This document shows, piece after piece, positions 17,494 through 27,954 of a stretch of 64,000 nucleotides of DNA. The first letter of the stretch is position 1; every line of letters starts with the position of its first letter. Below the pieces are notes generated by a model. The model searched no databases. It was not told the DNA's origin and saw only the letters and a program-made list of their open reading frames with translations. The DNA is from Pseudooceanicola nanhaiensis (GTDB taxonomy: Bacteria; Pseudomonadota; Alphaproteobacteria; Rhodobacterales; Rhodobacteraceae). The stretch covers positions 174,637-238,636 of the forward strand of contig NZ_JAIUZP010000009.1 in NCBI RefSeq assembly GCF_020171315.1. The letters run 5' to 3'. Made by a program: the position numbers and the translations under genes.

Positions 17494-18587
17494 CACTGAC
17501 CTGCCGCGCGCGGTTCAGGCAGCTCCACCCGCGTGGTGGCGACCTCGGGCCAGTCCACGCCCGGCGCCGTGCGGACATAGACCACGCCCGGCAGGCCGGT
17601 CTTCACGTAGGCGGTGTATTGCGCCAGCAGGGCGCGGTCGATCTGGGCGCGGACGCGGAACATCAGCTTGGTCCGCTCGTCCTGCGTCTCGACGCTGCGC
17701 GGGGTGAACTGGGCCACGTCCGCCACGAAGGAGATCGTCGCCGGGATCGCCACCAGCGGCGCGGCATCCAGCACGATGCGGGCCTCGTCGCCGATCTCCA
17801 GCCGCCCGGCCTGTTCGGTGGGCAGGAAGAAGGTCATGTAGACGTCGTTCAGGTCCACGAGGTTCAGCACCCGCCCGCCCGCGGCCACGATCTCGCCCGG
17901 GCGCGCCACGAGGTATTGCACCCGCCCGTCGATGGGCGAGGTCAGCGTGGCATCCTTGAGCGAGACATTGATCGCGTCGAGCGCGGCCTGTTGCGCCTCC
18001 ACCGCGGCCTCGGCGTCGATGACGGCGGCCTGCGCGGCGCTGACACCGGCCTCGGCTGCGGCCTGCTGCGCTTCGGCTGCGGCCACGGCGGCCTCGGCCT
18101 GATGGGCGGAGGCGATGTTGTCTTCCAGCGTCTGCTGCGAGACCGTGTCGCTCAACGCCAGCCTGCGGCTGCGGGCAAGGCGGCTGTCGGCGGCGGTCTT
18201 CGTGGCCTCGGCCTGCGCGACGGAGGCGACGGCGGCGCGGACCTGCGCCTCGGCCTGTTCCACGTTGGTCTTGGCGGTCTCGACACCCACCTTGGTGCGG
18301 CGCAGCGCGGCCTCGGCCTGATGCTTCTGGGCCTCCAGCTGATCGGTGTCCATCTGGACGAGCGGCGCGTCCTTCTCGACGTAGTCGCCCTCGGCCGGGA
18401 AGATGTCGCGGATGCGCCCGGCGGCGAGCGCCGAGATGTCCACCTCGGTCGCCTGGATACGGCCGTTGCCGGTGGCGATGCCCTCGGGCAGCTTGTCGGC
18501 ATTGACCGAGCGCAGGATGAAGAGGACCACGAGGGCCGCCGCGACCACCGCCGCCCCCCACAGGAGATTTCGACGCGTGTGTTTCAT
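17493..18587 (-). CDS. HlyD-family membrane-fusion (efflux adaptor) protein, YhiI-like
   Basis: Periplasmic adaptor of 364 residues. An N-terminal membrane anchor (about residues 8-26) is followed by a biotinyl/lipoyl-like half motif ([22 protein letters not shown]), a long alanine-rich coiled-coil hairpin (about 75-200, many AEA and AQAE repeats), the second lipoyl half ([19 protein letters not shown]) and a beta-barrel domain. It links the inner-membrane ABC exporter to an outer-membrane channel. First gene of the efflux operon; its stop overlaps the start of the RbbA-like gene. Two perfect palindromes upstream may be operators. No outer-membrane TolC homologue is in the window. Confidence 0.92.
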   Translation of the reverse strand: MKHTRRNLLWGAAVVAAALVVLFILRSVNADKLPEGIATGNGRIQATEVDISALAAGRIRDIFPAEGDYVEKDAPLVQMDTDQLEAQKHQAEAALRRTKVGVETAKTNVEQAEAQVRAAVASVAQAEATKTAADSRLARSRRLALSDTVSQQTLEDNIASAHQAEAAVAAAEAQQAAAEAGVSAAQAAVIDAEAAVEAQQAALDAINVSLKDATLTSPIDGRVQYLVARPGEIVAAGGRVLNLVDLNDVYMTFFLPTEQAGRLEIGDEARIVLDAAPLVAIPATISFVADVAQFTPRSVETQDERTKLMFRVRAQIDRALLAQYTAYVKTGLPGVVYVRTAPGVDWPEVATTRVELPEPRAAGQ

Positions 18588-18664
18588 GACCGGCTCAACC
18601 CCGCACTGGTGACTCGCACCGCCCGACGGGACGGCCCTTTCGGCAAGAAGACCTGCGCCGGTGG

Positions 18665-18680
18665 TGAACTGTCAAGTTCA
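18665..18680. promoter_or_regulatory. Palindrome upstream of the efflux operon (operator candidate)
   Basis: TGAACT-GTCA-AGTTCA is a perfect 6-4-6 palindrome 78 bases upstream of the HlyD-gene start. Its size and position suit a TetR- or MarR-type operator, and such regulators often control efflux pumps. No regulator gene lies alongside, so the binding protein is unknown. Confidence 0.4.
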
Positions 18681-18704
18681 GTAGCGCAGCATCCGGGGGG
18701 CGAA

Positions 18705-18720
18705 GCGTCGCATCCGACGC
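18705..18720. promoter_or_regulatory. Second palindrome upstream of the efflux operon
   Basis: GCGTCG-CATC-CGACGC is a second perfect 6-4-6 palindrome, 24 bases beyond the first and of different sequence. It could be another operator or a hairpin in the tail of the neighbouring ABC transcript. Being GC-rich, it is more likely to be chance than the first. Confidence 0.25.
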
Positions 18721-18802
18721 AGCGTCACAGCCGCGTAGGAGGTTTATTCCGTAGGTATGTGAGTGGCTTATGTGCTCGGCAGCTTCCCGCCGGGCGCAGG
18801 TC

Positions 18803-18829
18803 GGGCGCCGCTGCGGTGCAGCAGCGCCC
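18803..18829 (-). terminator. Hairpin after the first half-ABC exporter gene
   Basis: Read on the minus strand, GGGCGCTGCTGC pairs with GCAGCGGCGCCC (12 base pairs, one G-U) around a three-base loop, seven bases past the ABC gene stop at 18836. There is no T-tract. Position and stem strength suggest a terminator separating this gene from the downstream efflux operon. Confidence 0.5.
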
Positions 18830-18835
18830 GGGGTC

Positions 18836-20668
18836 TCACATGTCTTCGGCGAGGAAGCCGCCCGACTGCCGCGCCCAGAGAGAGGCATAGATGCCCTCTT
18901 TCGCCAGCAACTCCGCATGGGTGCCGTCCTCGACCACGCGGCCCGCGTCCAGAACGACGATCCGGTCCATCTGCGCGATGGTGGAGAGGCGGTGCGCGAT
19001 GGCAATCACCGTCTTGCCCTCCATCACGCCATAGAGCGTCTGCTGGATCGCGGCCTCTACCTCGCTGTCGAGTGCCGAGGTCGCCTCGTCGAGGATCAGC
19101 ACCGGGGCATCCTTCAGGATCACACGCGCGATGGCGATCCGCTGGCGCTGCCCGCCCGAGAGCTTCACCCCGCGCTCGCCCACATGGGCGTCATAGCCGC
19201 GGCGGCCCTGCGGGTCCTCCAGCGTCTGGATGAAGTCATCCGCCTCGGCGCGCTGCGCGGCGGTGACCATCTGCGCCTCGGTCGCCTCGGGGCGGCCATA
19301 GAGGATGTTCGCCCGGACCGAGCGGTGCAGCAGCGAACTGTCCTGCGTCACCATGCCGATCTGCGCGCGCAGGCTGTCCTGCGTCACCGCGCCCACGTCC
19401 TGTCCGTCGATCAGGATGCGGCCCTGTTCGGCATCGCGGAAACGCAGCAGCAGGGTGACGAGGCTGGACTTGCCCGCGCCGGAGCGCCCGATCAGGCCCA
19501 CCTTCTGGCCCGCGGGGATCGTCAGGTCGATGCCGTTCAGCCCGCCCTTGCCCTTGCCGTAGTGGTGGCTGACACCCTCGAAGCGGATTTCGCCCCGGTC
19601 CACGTTCAGCGCGGGCGCGCCGGGCCGGTCGACCACGGCCGGTTCCTGCGCGATGGAGCGCAGCCCCTCGCGGATGACGCCCGCATGTTCGAAGAGCCGG
19701 ATCGTGATCCACATCAGCCAGCCCGACATGCCGTTGATCCGGATCGTCAGCGCCAGCGCCGCCGAGACCTGCCCGATGGAGGCCGTCTCATTGGCCCAGA
19801 GCACCACGGCAGGTGCCACGACCGAGACGATCAGCAGCCCGTTGAGCACGTTCAGGCCGAACTGCATCTCGGTCATCAGGCGCATGAAACGCTGGAACCG
19901 CAGCCGCAGGCGTTTCATGGCGGAGAGGGCATAGGCCTCCTCGCGCGCGCCATGGGCGAAGAGCTTGACCGTCTCGATGTTGGAATAGGCATCCACCACG
20001 CGCCCCGTCGCGAGCGAGCGCGCGTCCGAGAGCCGTTCGGAGGCATCCGAGACCCGCGTCGCGATCCAGCGCACATAGGCGATGTAGAGCACGACCCAGA
20101 GCGCCAGCGGCGCCATCAGCAGCGGGTGGATCTGGCTGAGGATCAGCAGCGCGCCGAGGATATAGGCCGCGCCGTACCAGAGCCCCTCGAAGGCGATGAA
20201 GATGCTGTCCTCCACCGCCGGGCCCATCTGCATCACCCGGTTCGACAGCCGCCCGGCAAAGTCGTTCTGGAAGAAGCCGGTGGATTGTCCCAGCAGGTGC
20301 CGGTGGGCCCGCCAGCGGGCCTGCTCCGACAGGTTGGAGGACAGCGTCTGGCCGAGGAAGGCCGCGTTCAGCGCGATCAGCAGCGGGCGGATGAAGAGCA
20401 CGGCGAGGGCGGCGGCCACAAGCTCGGGCCAGTGGCCGGCCCAGAAGGCGGCGGGGCCTTCGGCGGTCATCAGGTCGATCAGGCGACCGCCGTAGTAGGT
20501 GAGCCACGTCTCGGCCAGCGCCACGATGATGCCCGCCGCGCCGATGACGGGCAGCAGCCGGTGGTAGGGCTTCAGGTGCGTCTTGATATAGGGCCATATC
20601 CGGTCGGGCGGCGTGTCACGGCCTGCGTCGGCAAAGGGATCCACGAGGTTTTCGAAGAAGCGGTACAT
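18836..20668 (-). CDS. ABC exporter half-transporter (membrane plus ATPase domains)
   Basis: Protein of 610 residues with an N-terminal six-helix exporter domain (about 45-330) and a C-terminal ATPase domain. ATPase motifs seen: Walker A GLIGRSGAGKSS, Q-loop MVTQDSSLL, signature LSGGQRQRIAIAR, Walker B PVLILDEATSALD, and the switch His in AIAHRLSTI. It probably works as a homodimer or pairs with the neighbouring half-transporter to export lipids or drugs. I use the ATG at MYRFFENL, which has GGAGGG four bases upstream; an upstream in-frame ATG would add four residues and include that ribosome binding site. Upstream lie 453 bases without a gene. Confidence 0.9.
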   Translation of the reverse strand: MYRFFENLVDPFADAGRDTPPDRIWPYIKTHLKPYHRLLPVIGAAGIIVALAETWLTYYGGRLIDLMTAEGPAAFWAGHWPELVAAALAVLFIRPLLIALNAAFLGQTLSSNLSEQARWRAHRHLLGQSTGFFQNDFAGRLSNRVMQMGPAVEDSIFIAFEGLWYGAAYILGALLILSQIHPLLMAPLALWVVLYIAYVRWIATRVSDASERLSDARSLATGRVVDAYSNIETVKLFAHGAREEAYALSAMKRLRLRFQRFMRLMTEMQFGLNVLNGLLIVSVVAPAVVLWANETASIGQVSAALALTIRINGMSGWLMWITIRLFEHAGVIREGLRSIAQEPAVVDRPGAPALNVDRGEIRFEGVSHHYGKGKGGLNGIDLTIPAGQKVGLIGRSGAGKSSLVTLLLRFRDAEQGRILIDGQDVGAVTQDSLRAQIGMVTQDSSLLHRSVRANILYGRPEATEAQMVTAAQRAEADDFIQTLEDPQGRRGYDAHVGERGVKLSGGQRQRIAIARVILKDAPVLILDEATSALDSEVEAAIQQTLYGVMEGKTVIAIAHRLSTIAQMDRIVVLDAGRVVEDGTHAELLAKEGIYASLWARQSGGFLAEDM

Positions 20669-21121
20669 GGGGCCCTCCATGGGGCGGGGAACGTCGTGCG
20701 AATGGGAATGCGGCGGGCGCTTGGCCAGCCTTCAAGGACCGGCGTCTCAGGCGCGGAAAAAGGTCCTTGGGTCATTCATTCGCGGCTCTCCTTCATGTCC
20801 GTGATCGTGCTTTAGCCGAGGGGGCGGGGCGCTGCCAAGCTTTCTGTTGTGCATTGACGGACAGAGAGCGGGAGATCGCCGGTAGATGTGCACGAAAGCG
20901 GCAAATGGGGTGGGGGACCTGTCCGGGGGGCTGACGTCAGGCGAACCCAGTTCCATGCCGCATCCGATCAGCAGCCCGGTACCGCAGTCCCCTATGTCTG
21001 TCCCGCCCGACCGATAGGCCGGGCAGCGCCGACCCGCCCCCATGGGGCGGCGCTATCGCGCCACCCCGCGGGACGGCGCTGCCCTTTGCGATTGCCGGAG
21101 AGCGATGCGTTGACCGGCGAC
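20669..21121. other. Gene-free stretch between the two half-ABC exporters
   Basis: This 453-base stretch separates two genes transcribed in the same direction. Near the downstream end of the second exporter gene it holds a strong nested stem-loop (21021-21084), annotated separately. The rest should hold the promoter of the gene starting at 20668, but no clear -35/-10 pair or operator stands out. No reading frame in it resembles a known protein. Confidence 0.6.
21021..21084 (-). terminator. Nested stem-loop downstream of the second half-ABC exporter
   Basis: An outer perfect 11-base stem (GGGCAGCGCCG at 21021-21031 with CGGCGCTGCCC at 21074-21084) encloses an inner perfect 7-base hairpin (CCGCCCC-CAT-GGGGCGG at 21034-21050). 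It lies 37 bases past the exporter stop. This is more elaborate than a simple terminator; a structured 3' end or small RNA is possible. Confidence 0.5.
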
Positions 21122-22825
21122 CTACGCCGCACTCAGCCTTGCATAGCGGCCCGCCGCCTGTGCCAGCTCCTCGTGGCTGCCCAGTTCGACGATCCGCCCC
21201 TGTTCCATGACCGCGATCCGGTCGGCGTTGCGGATCGTGCCCAGACGGTGCGCGATCACCAGCGTGGTGCGCCCGACCGAGAGCGCCTCCAGCGCCGCCT
21301 GGATCTGGCGCTCGGTCTCGGTGTCGAGCGCCGAGGTCGCCTCGTCGAGGATCAGCACCGGCGGGTTCTTCAGGAAGGCCCGGGCGATCGCCACCCGCTG
21401 CTTCTGGCCACCCGACAGCATCACGCCGCGCTCGCCCACGACCGTGTCCAGCCCCTCGGGCAGGCCCTCGATCAGGTCGGCCAGCTGGGCCTTGGCGGCG
21501 GCGTCGAGGATCTCGGCCTCGCTGCAGCCGAGACGGCCATAGGCGATGTTCTCGCGCAGGGTGCCGCCGAAGAGGAAGACATCCTGCGACACGAGGCCGA
21601 TCTGCTGGCGCAGGCTCTGCAGAGTCATCTCGCGCAGCGGCACACCGTCGATGCGGATCTCGCCCGAGGTGGGTTCGTAGAACCGGGGCACCAGCGCCAG
21701 CAGCGTGGTCTTGCCCGCGCCCGAGGGGCCGACAAAGGCCATGGTCTCGCCCGGGGCCACGTCGAGGGAAATGCCCTTCAGCACAGGCCGCCCGTCTCCG
21801 TAGTCGAAGCCGAGGTCATCGAAGGTCACCCGCCCGGTGAAGGCGGGCGCAGGCCGCGCGCCGGGGGCATCGGCGATGTCTGGGGCGGTGTCCAGCAGCT
21901 CCTGATAGCGGCGGAAGCCCGCGATGCCGCGGGGATAGGTCTCGATCACCGCGGCGATCTTGTCGAGCGGACGGAAGAAGACGTTCACCAGCAGCAGGAA
22001 GGCCACGAAGCCGCCGGTGGTCAGCTCGCCGCGCAGCACGAAGACCGCGCCCGCGACCATCACCACCACTTGGATGAAACGCATCCCCATGTAGTTCAGC
22101 GCCGAGGAGGCGGCCATGACCTTGTAGGCGGCCAGCTTGGTGTCGCGGTACTTCTCGTTGTCCTTGGCAAAGAGCTTGCGCTCGTGGTCCTCGTTGGCGA
22201 AGGCCTGCACCACGCGCATCCCACCCACGTTCTCTTCCAGCCGGACGTTGAAATCGGCCACGCGGGCATAGATCGCGCGCCACGTCGACGTCATCCGCCC
22301 GCCGTAGACCGTGACGATGGCCACGCAGGCGGGCACGATCGCGGCGGTGATGAAGGCCAGTTCGGGGTTGATCGTCAGCATCAGGAGGAAGGCGCCGATG
22401 AAGGTCATCACCGCGATGAACAGATCCTCCGGCCCATGGTGGGCCACCTCGCCGATCTCTTCGAGGTCGCGGGTCACGCGGGCCACCAGCTTGCCGGTGC
22501 GGACCTTGTCGAAATAGGAGAAGGACAGCCGCTGCAGGTGGTCGAAGGCGCGGCGGCGCATCTCGGTCTCGATGTTGATGCCCAGCATGTGACCCCAGTA
22601 GATCACGATGGCCATCAGCCCGGTGTTGAAGAGGTAGACCGCCAGCAGGCCCACGGCGGCCAGCACCGTCATGGCGATATCGCCACTGGGCAGCAGCCTG
22701 TCGATGAAAGCCTGGATGGCGAGGGGGAAGGCCAGTTCCAGCAGGCCGGAGGCGACGGCACAGCCGAAGTCGACCCAGAACAGGGTGCGCCACGGGCGGT
22801 AGTAATCGAAGAATTGTCGCAGCAT
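21122..22825 (-). CDS. ABC exporter half-transporter, MsbA-like
   Basis: Protein of 567 residues with a six-helix ABC exporter domain (about 15-310) followed by a complete ATPase domain: Walker A FVGPSGAGKTT, Q-loop LVSQDVFLF, signature LSGGQKQRVAIAR, Walker B PVLILDEATSALD and switch His in VIAHRLGTI. Start set at MLRQFFDYYRPWRTLFW, the typical beginning of this family; upstream in-frame codons give a proline/arginine-rich extension that looks non-coding. It may act alone or with the other half-exporter about 450 bases downstream. Lipid, peptide or drug export is possible. Confidence 0.9.
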   Translation of the reverse strand: MLRQFFDYYRPWRTLFWVDFGCAVASGLLELAFPLAIQAFIDRLLPSGDIAMTVLAAVGLLAVYLFNTGLMAIVIYWGHMLGINIETEMRRRAFDHLQRLSFSYFDKVRTGKLVARVTRDLEEIGEVAHHGPEDLFIAVMTFIGAFLLMLTINPELAFITAAIVPACVAIVTVYGGRMTSTWRAIYARVADFNVRLEENVGGMRVVQAFANEDHERKLFAKDNEKYRDTKLAAYKVMAASSALNYMGMRFIQVVVMVAGAVFVLRGELTTGGFVAFLLLVNVFFRPLDKIAAVIETYPRGIAGFRRYQELLDTAPDIADAPGARPAPAFTGRVTFDDLGFDYGDGRPVLKGISLDVAPGETMAFVGPSGAGKTTLLALVPRFYEPTSGEIRIDGVPLREMTLQSLRQQIGLVSQDVFLFGGTLRENIAYGRLGCSEAEILDAAAKAQLADLIEGLPEGLDTVVGERGVMLSGGQKQRVAIARAFLKNPPVLILDEATSALDTETERQIQAALEALSVGRTTLVIAHRLGTIRNADRIAVMEQGRIVELGSHEELAQAAGRYARLSAA

Positions 22826-22965
22826 GGGGGCTCGTGCAGCAGGGCCCGGTGCCGACGGGTGCGGGCGAGGTTGAGGGATGCCTTCGGCCCTAGCACCGGC
22901 ACGCGCCCTTGGCGAGAGCGCAGGCCCACAGAAGGGCCACGCCGCTGCGCAGGGCCGCACGGCTG

Positions 22966-24393
22966 TCAGATTATGCGGCGGAGAAGCTTCATCATCTGAC
23001 GCTTGCGCGGCGTCACCGGCGGCTCCATCAAGCGGCCCGCGTTCAGGCGCGGCTGGATCATCACCGGCTTCATGTGGCTGAAGGTCTCGAACCCGGCCTC
23101 GCCGTGGTAGGCGCCCTGACCGGAGGGGCCGATGCCGCCGAAGGGCAGCGTATCGAAGGCCACGTGGAGGACGGTGTCGTTCACCGTGACCCCGCCGGAG
23201 CGGGTGCCGGAGAGCCAGGGGGCGATCTCCTCCTGCCGGCGGCCAAAGACATAGAGCGCCAGCGGATGATCCCGCGCGGTGACGAAGGCCATGGCCTCCT
23301 CCGCCGTGTCATAGGGGACGACGGGCAGAAGCGGGCCGAAGATCTCCTCCTGCATGATGCGCAGGCCGGGATGCGGGTCCACGACGATCGCGGGCGGGAA
23401 CTTGTGCTGCTTGGCGGGGATGGAATCCGAGGGCAGGCGGATCACCTGCGCGCCGGAGGTCTCGGCCTCGTGCAGCAGGCTGCGCAGCCGGTCGCGGTGG
23501 CGCGGCGTGATGATCGCGGCGAAGTCCGGGCTGGCCGCCCCCTCGGGGTAAAGCGCGAGGAAGGCCGCCTCCAGCTTGGCGGTGAGGTCTTCCATCATCG
23601 GGCGCGGCACCAGCACATAATCGGGCGCCACGCAGACCTGCCCGGCATTGGCGCCCTTGCCCCAGGCGATGCGCCGCGCGGCGCGGTCGAGGTCCGCCGA
23701 GGGCGTGATCACCGCCGGGGATTTGCCGCCAAGTTCCAGCGTGACCGGGGTCAGGTTGCGGGCGGCGGCCTCGGCCACCTTGCGCCCCACGGGGGTGGAG
23801 CCGGTGTAGAGCAGGTGATCGAAGGGCAGGGTGGTGAAGGCGGCGGCGGCCTCCGGCCCGCCCTGCACGACGCAGAGTTCCTCGGGCGCGAATTCCTGCG
23901 CCAGGGCCTCTTCCAGCGCCGCGGCGGTGCGCGGCGTCAGCTCGGAGGGTTTCAGCATCGCCCGGTTGCCTGCCGCCAGCGCCGCCGCCACAGGGGCCAC
24001 GGCAAGGTAGACCGGGAAGTTCCACGGCGCGACGATGCCGACAACGCCCCGGGGCTGCGGCATCAGCCGCCCCCGGGCGGGCATCAGGTAGAGTGGCGCC
24101 CGCACCCGGCGCGTGCGCATCCAGCGCGACAGGCTGCGCTTGGCGTGTCGGATCTCGCGCAGGGACATGGTGATGTCGAAAAGCTCGGACTCCGCCGCCG
24201 GGCGATAGGAGAAATCCGCGCTCATGGCCTCGATCAGCGCGGGGGCGGCCTCGGTCAGGGCGGTCTCCAGCCGGGTCAGGCGATCCCGCCGCTGCGCGTA
24301 GGACACGACAGGATCGGCCCGGGCAGCCTCCTGCTGACGGGCGAAGAGCGCCTCCATCAGCGGGCGCGTGGCTGGTTGCAAGATTTGGTCCAT
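22966..24393 (-). CDS. Aldehyde dehydrogenase, coniferyl aldehyde dehydrogenase-like
   Basis: NAD(P)-dependent aldehyde dehydrogenase of 475 residues. Catalytic residues are visible: the general-base Glu in LELGGKSPAVI and the nucleophile Cys in NAGQVCVAPDYVLVP; the cofactor segment PWNFPVYLAVAPVAAALAAGNRAMLKPSE is complete. The C-terminal GQGAYHGEAGFETFSHMKPV is characteristic of the coniferyl aldehyde / class 3-like branch. It would oxidise an aromatic or medium-chain aldehyde to the acid, which fits the nearby 4-hydroxybenzoate gene. Start taken at MDQILQPATRPLMEAL; the frame runs 32 codons further upstream without conserved residues. It appears monocistronic. Confidence 0.88.
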   Translation of the reverse strand: MDQILQPATRPLMEALFARQQEAARADPVVSYAQRRDRLTRLETALTEAAPALIEAMSADFSYRPAAESELFDITMSLREIRHAKRSLSRWMRTRRVRAPLYLMPARGRLMPQPRGVVGIVAPWNFPVYLAVAPVAAALAAGNRAMLKPSELTPRTAAALEEALAQEFAPEELCVVQGGPEAAAAFTTLPFDHLLYTGSTPVGRKVAEAAARNLTPVTLELGGKSPAVITPSADLDRAARRIAWGKGANAGQVCVAPDYVLVPRPMMEDLTAKLEAAFLALYPEGAASPDFAAIITPRHRDRLRSLLHEAETSGAQVIRLPSDSIPAKQHKFPPAIVVDPHPGLRIMQEEIFGPLLPVVPYDTAEEAMAFVTARDHPLALYVFGRRQEEIAPWLSGTRSGGVTVNDTVLHVAFDTLPFGGIGPSGQGAYHGEAGFETFSHMKPVMIQPRLNAGRLMEPPVTPRKRQMMKLLRRII

Positions 24394-24556
24394 GGGCACA
24401 AATCCGTCACGTGCAGTTGCAATGTCGTCTTGTCCCCTCGCGCCCAGCTTGTCAGTTTTGCTGCGTTGCGTCCAGTCGCGTGGCTGCACTGCGGCATGAA
24501 AAGGCCGGGTGCAGCATCCGCCCGCGCCGGGCTGCCCTGCGCGGCGCGGGCGGGGC

Positions 24557-25528
24557 CTAGCGGGTCGCTCGGGCGTGGAAGATGAAGCCGAGGAAGTTCA
24601 GCAACAGCTGCGCCGCGAGGATCTGCGTGCTCTCTGTCGGGTCATAGGCGGGGGCGACCTCGACAAGGTCGATGCCCACCACCTCGCCGCGTCCGGCCAG
24701 CCCCTGCAGGATTTCCAGCACGTCGTAGTAGAGGAAGCCGCCATGGCTCGGCGTGCCGGTGCCCGCCGCGATGGAGGGGCAGAAAGCGTCGATGTCGATG
24801 GTGACATAATAGCGCGCGCCCTCGGGAATGCGGGCCAGCACCGCCTCGGTCCCCAGCTTGCGGACCTGCCGGACGGAGAGGATGTCGGAGCCCCGCGCCC
24901 GCGCATCCTCGTAGCCGTCCCGCGCGGTGGAAGAGACGTTGCGGATGCCCAGCTGGGTCATGCCCGAGACGTAGTCCTTCTCGATCGCGCGCCGCATCGG
25001 GTTGCCGTGGCCTGCCGTGACCCCGTGGCGCACGTCCACGAAATCCAGATGCGCGTCGATCTGGATCACATGCACCGGCCCGTTGGCGGCGCAATCGGCG
25101 GCAAAGGCCTCGACACAGGGGATGTTGATCGAATGATCGCCGCCGATCACCACCGGCAGGGCACCGGCGGCGAGGATCTTCTCCACCCCCAGCCGGATGC
25201 CGGCGTGGCTTTCCTCGGTCTTGGTGTGGATGATGTCGGCATCCCCGATGTCCACGATCCGCACGGAACTGTCGAGGTAGGTGGCGTCGTCCTCGTGGTC
25301 GTATGCCCCCGCATGGCCGAAGCTGAAGAGGGTGGAGGCCTCGCGCACCGCGCGGGGGCCGAAGCGCGCCCCGGGCCGCCACTGGGTGCCGAAGTCGAAG
25401 GGCGCGCCGAGTACGGCCACATCGGCCTCGATCGCGTCCCAGTCCGGCACGTAGGGTGCCTTGGCGAAGGTCGAAATGCCCACGAAGGGCAGGTTCAGGC
25501 GGCCCGCGTCGTAGCTGTGTCCGGTCAT
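24557..25528 (-). CDS. speB: Agmatinase / ureohydrolase-family enzyme
   Basis: Arginase-family hydrolase of 323 residues. The binuclear manganese motifs are present: GGDHSI, DAHLD, and DID (in TIDIDAFCPS). The usual SxDxDxxDP signature is altered, with Cys in place of the third Asp; that Asp is not a metal ligand, so activity is likely kept. The GTGTPSHGGF loop is typical of agmatinase-like enzymes. It would release urea from agmatine or a related guanidino compound such as guanidinobutyrate; sequence alone does not settle which. It stands alone between the aldehyde dehydrogenase and htpX. Confidence 0.83.
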   Translation of the reverse strand: MTGHSYDAGRLNLPFVGISTFAKAPYVPDWDAIEADVAVLGAPFDFGTQWRPGARFGPRAVREASTLFSFGHAGAYDHEDDATYLDSSVRIVDIGDADIIHTKTEESHAGIRLGVEKILAAGALPVVIGGDHSINIPCVEAFAADCAANGPVHVIQIDAHLDFVDVRHGVTAGHGNPMRRAIEKDYVSGMTQLGIRNVSSTARDGYEDARARGSDILSVRQVRKLGTEAVLARIPEGARYYVTIDIDAFCPSIAAGTGTPSHGGFLYYDVLEILQGLAGRGEVVGIDLVEVAPAYDPTESTQILAAQLLLNFLGFIFHARATR

Positions 25529-25666
25529 GCGCTCAATCCCTCTCTCTTGTCAGGGCATTGAAGGGCAAAGCGCGGCGGATGCCAACCGTGGCGCACAGGG
25601 CGAAAGAGGCCCCGTGGGGCCTCTTGCTGTCGTCCGTGTCCGATCCCGTGGGCTCAGGTCATCCCG

Positions 25667-26620
25667 TCAGGTCCATGGCCCGGGCCGCCCCGCGCGCTTG
25701 CCGGAGCGCGGAACGCGGGTGGTGGAGGTCGTGGGCTCCTGCGGCGCAGGCGCAGGCGCGTAGCTGGCGCGGGCGGGCTGGCGGCCCATCTGCGCGGCCA
25801 GTTCCTTCAGCGCGGCCACCCGGTTCTCGGTCGCGGGGTGGGTGGAGAAGAGCTTGTCGCGCCCGCCGCCATGGAGCGGGTTGATGATGAACATATGCGC
25901 CGTCGCCGGGTTCCGCTCGGCCGCGACGTTGTCGATCCGGGCCGCGCCCTGCTGGATGTGGACCAGCGCCGAGGCCAGCCAGAGCGGGTTGCCGCAGATC
26001 TCGGCGCCCGCGCGGTCGGCAGCGTATTCGCGGGTCCGGCTGATCGCCATCTGCACCAGCGCCGCCGCGATCGGGGCAAGGAACATCATGGCGATCGTGC
26101 CCAGCAGGCCCATCCGCTCCCGGCTGCCGCCGAAGAAGAGCGCGAAGTTCGCCAGCATCGAGATCGCACCGGCGAAGGTCGCCGTCACGGTCATGATCGC
26201 GGTGTCATGGTTGCGGATGTGGGCCAGCTCATGCGCGATGACGCCGGCCAGCTCCTCCCGCGGGAGGGTGCGGATCAGGCCTGCGGTCACCGCCACGGCG
26301 GCGTTGCTGGGGTTGCGCCCGGTAGCAAAGGCGTTGGGCTGGTCGGTGTTGATCAGGTAGACGGCAGGCATCGGCAGGCCCGCGTTCTGCGCCAGTTCCG
26401 CGACGAGGCTGTGCAGCCCCATGCGGTCGTTCGGGGTGACGGGCTGCGCATTGTGCATGCGCAGCACCATCTTGTCGGAGTTCCACCAGGTGAAGACGTT
26501 CATCAGCGCGGCCACGATCAGCGCGATCAGCGCACCGCCCGAGCCCCCCATCAGGTACCCGATCCCCATGAAGAGGGCGGTCATCGCCGCCATCAGCAGG
26601 GCCGTCTTGAAATATCCCAT
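25667..26620 (-). CDS. htpX: Membrane zinc metalloprotease HtpX
   Basis: M48-family protease of 317 residues for quality control of membrane proteins. Two N-terminal helices (about 6-45) precede the zinc motif [10 protein letters not shown] (HExxH), and two further helices follow (about 145-190). The third ligand Glu lies in [12 protein letters not shown], and the C-terminal [14 protein letters not shown] is conserved in HtpX. Start chosen at the ATG six bases after GGAGG; a TTG two codons earlier is less well placed. The tail ends in a proline/arginine-rich extension longer than in E. coli HtpX. It is the only gene in its transcription unit. Confidence 0.93.
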   Translation of the reverse strand: MGYFKTALLMAAMTALFMGIGYLMGGSGGALIALIVAALMNVFTWWNSDKMVLRMHNAQPVTPNDRMGLHSLVAELAQNAGLPMPAVYLINTDQPNAFATGRNPSNAAVAVTAGLIRTLPREELAGVIAHELAHIRNHDTAIMTVTATFAGAISMLANFALFFGGSRERMGLLGTIAMMFLAPIAAALVQMAISRTREYAADRAGAEICGNPLWLASALVHIQQGAARIDNVAAERNPATAHMFIINPLHGGGRDKLFSTHPATENRVAALKELAAQMGRQPARASYAPAPAPQEPTTSTTRVPRSGKRAGRPGPWT

Positions 26621-26697
26621 CGTCAACCTCCGACACGTTCTCTCCTAGGGGAACGCCTAGAGATATAGGTGGGGTCCATCGGGACGCAAGAAACCGC

Positions 26698-27927
<1,230 letters not shown>

Positions 27928-27954
27928 TCACGCCACGACTGTTCATATCGGAAC

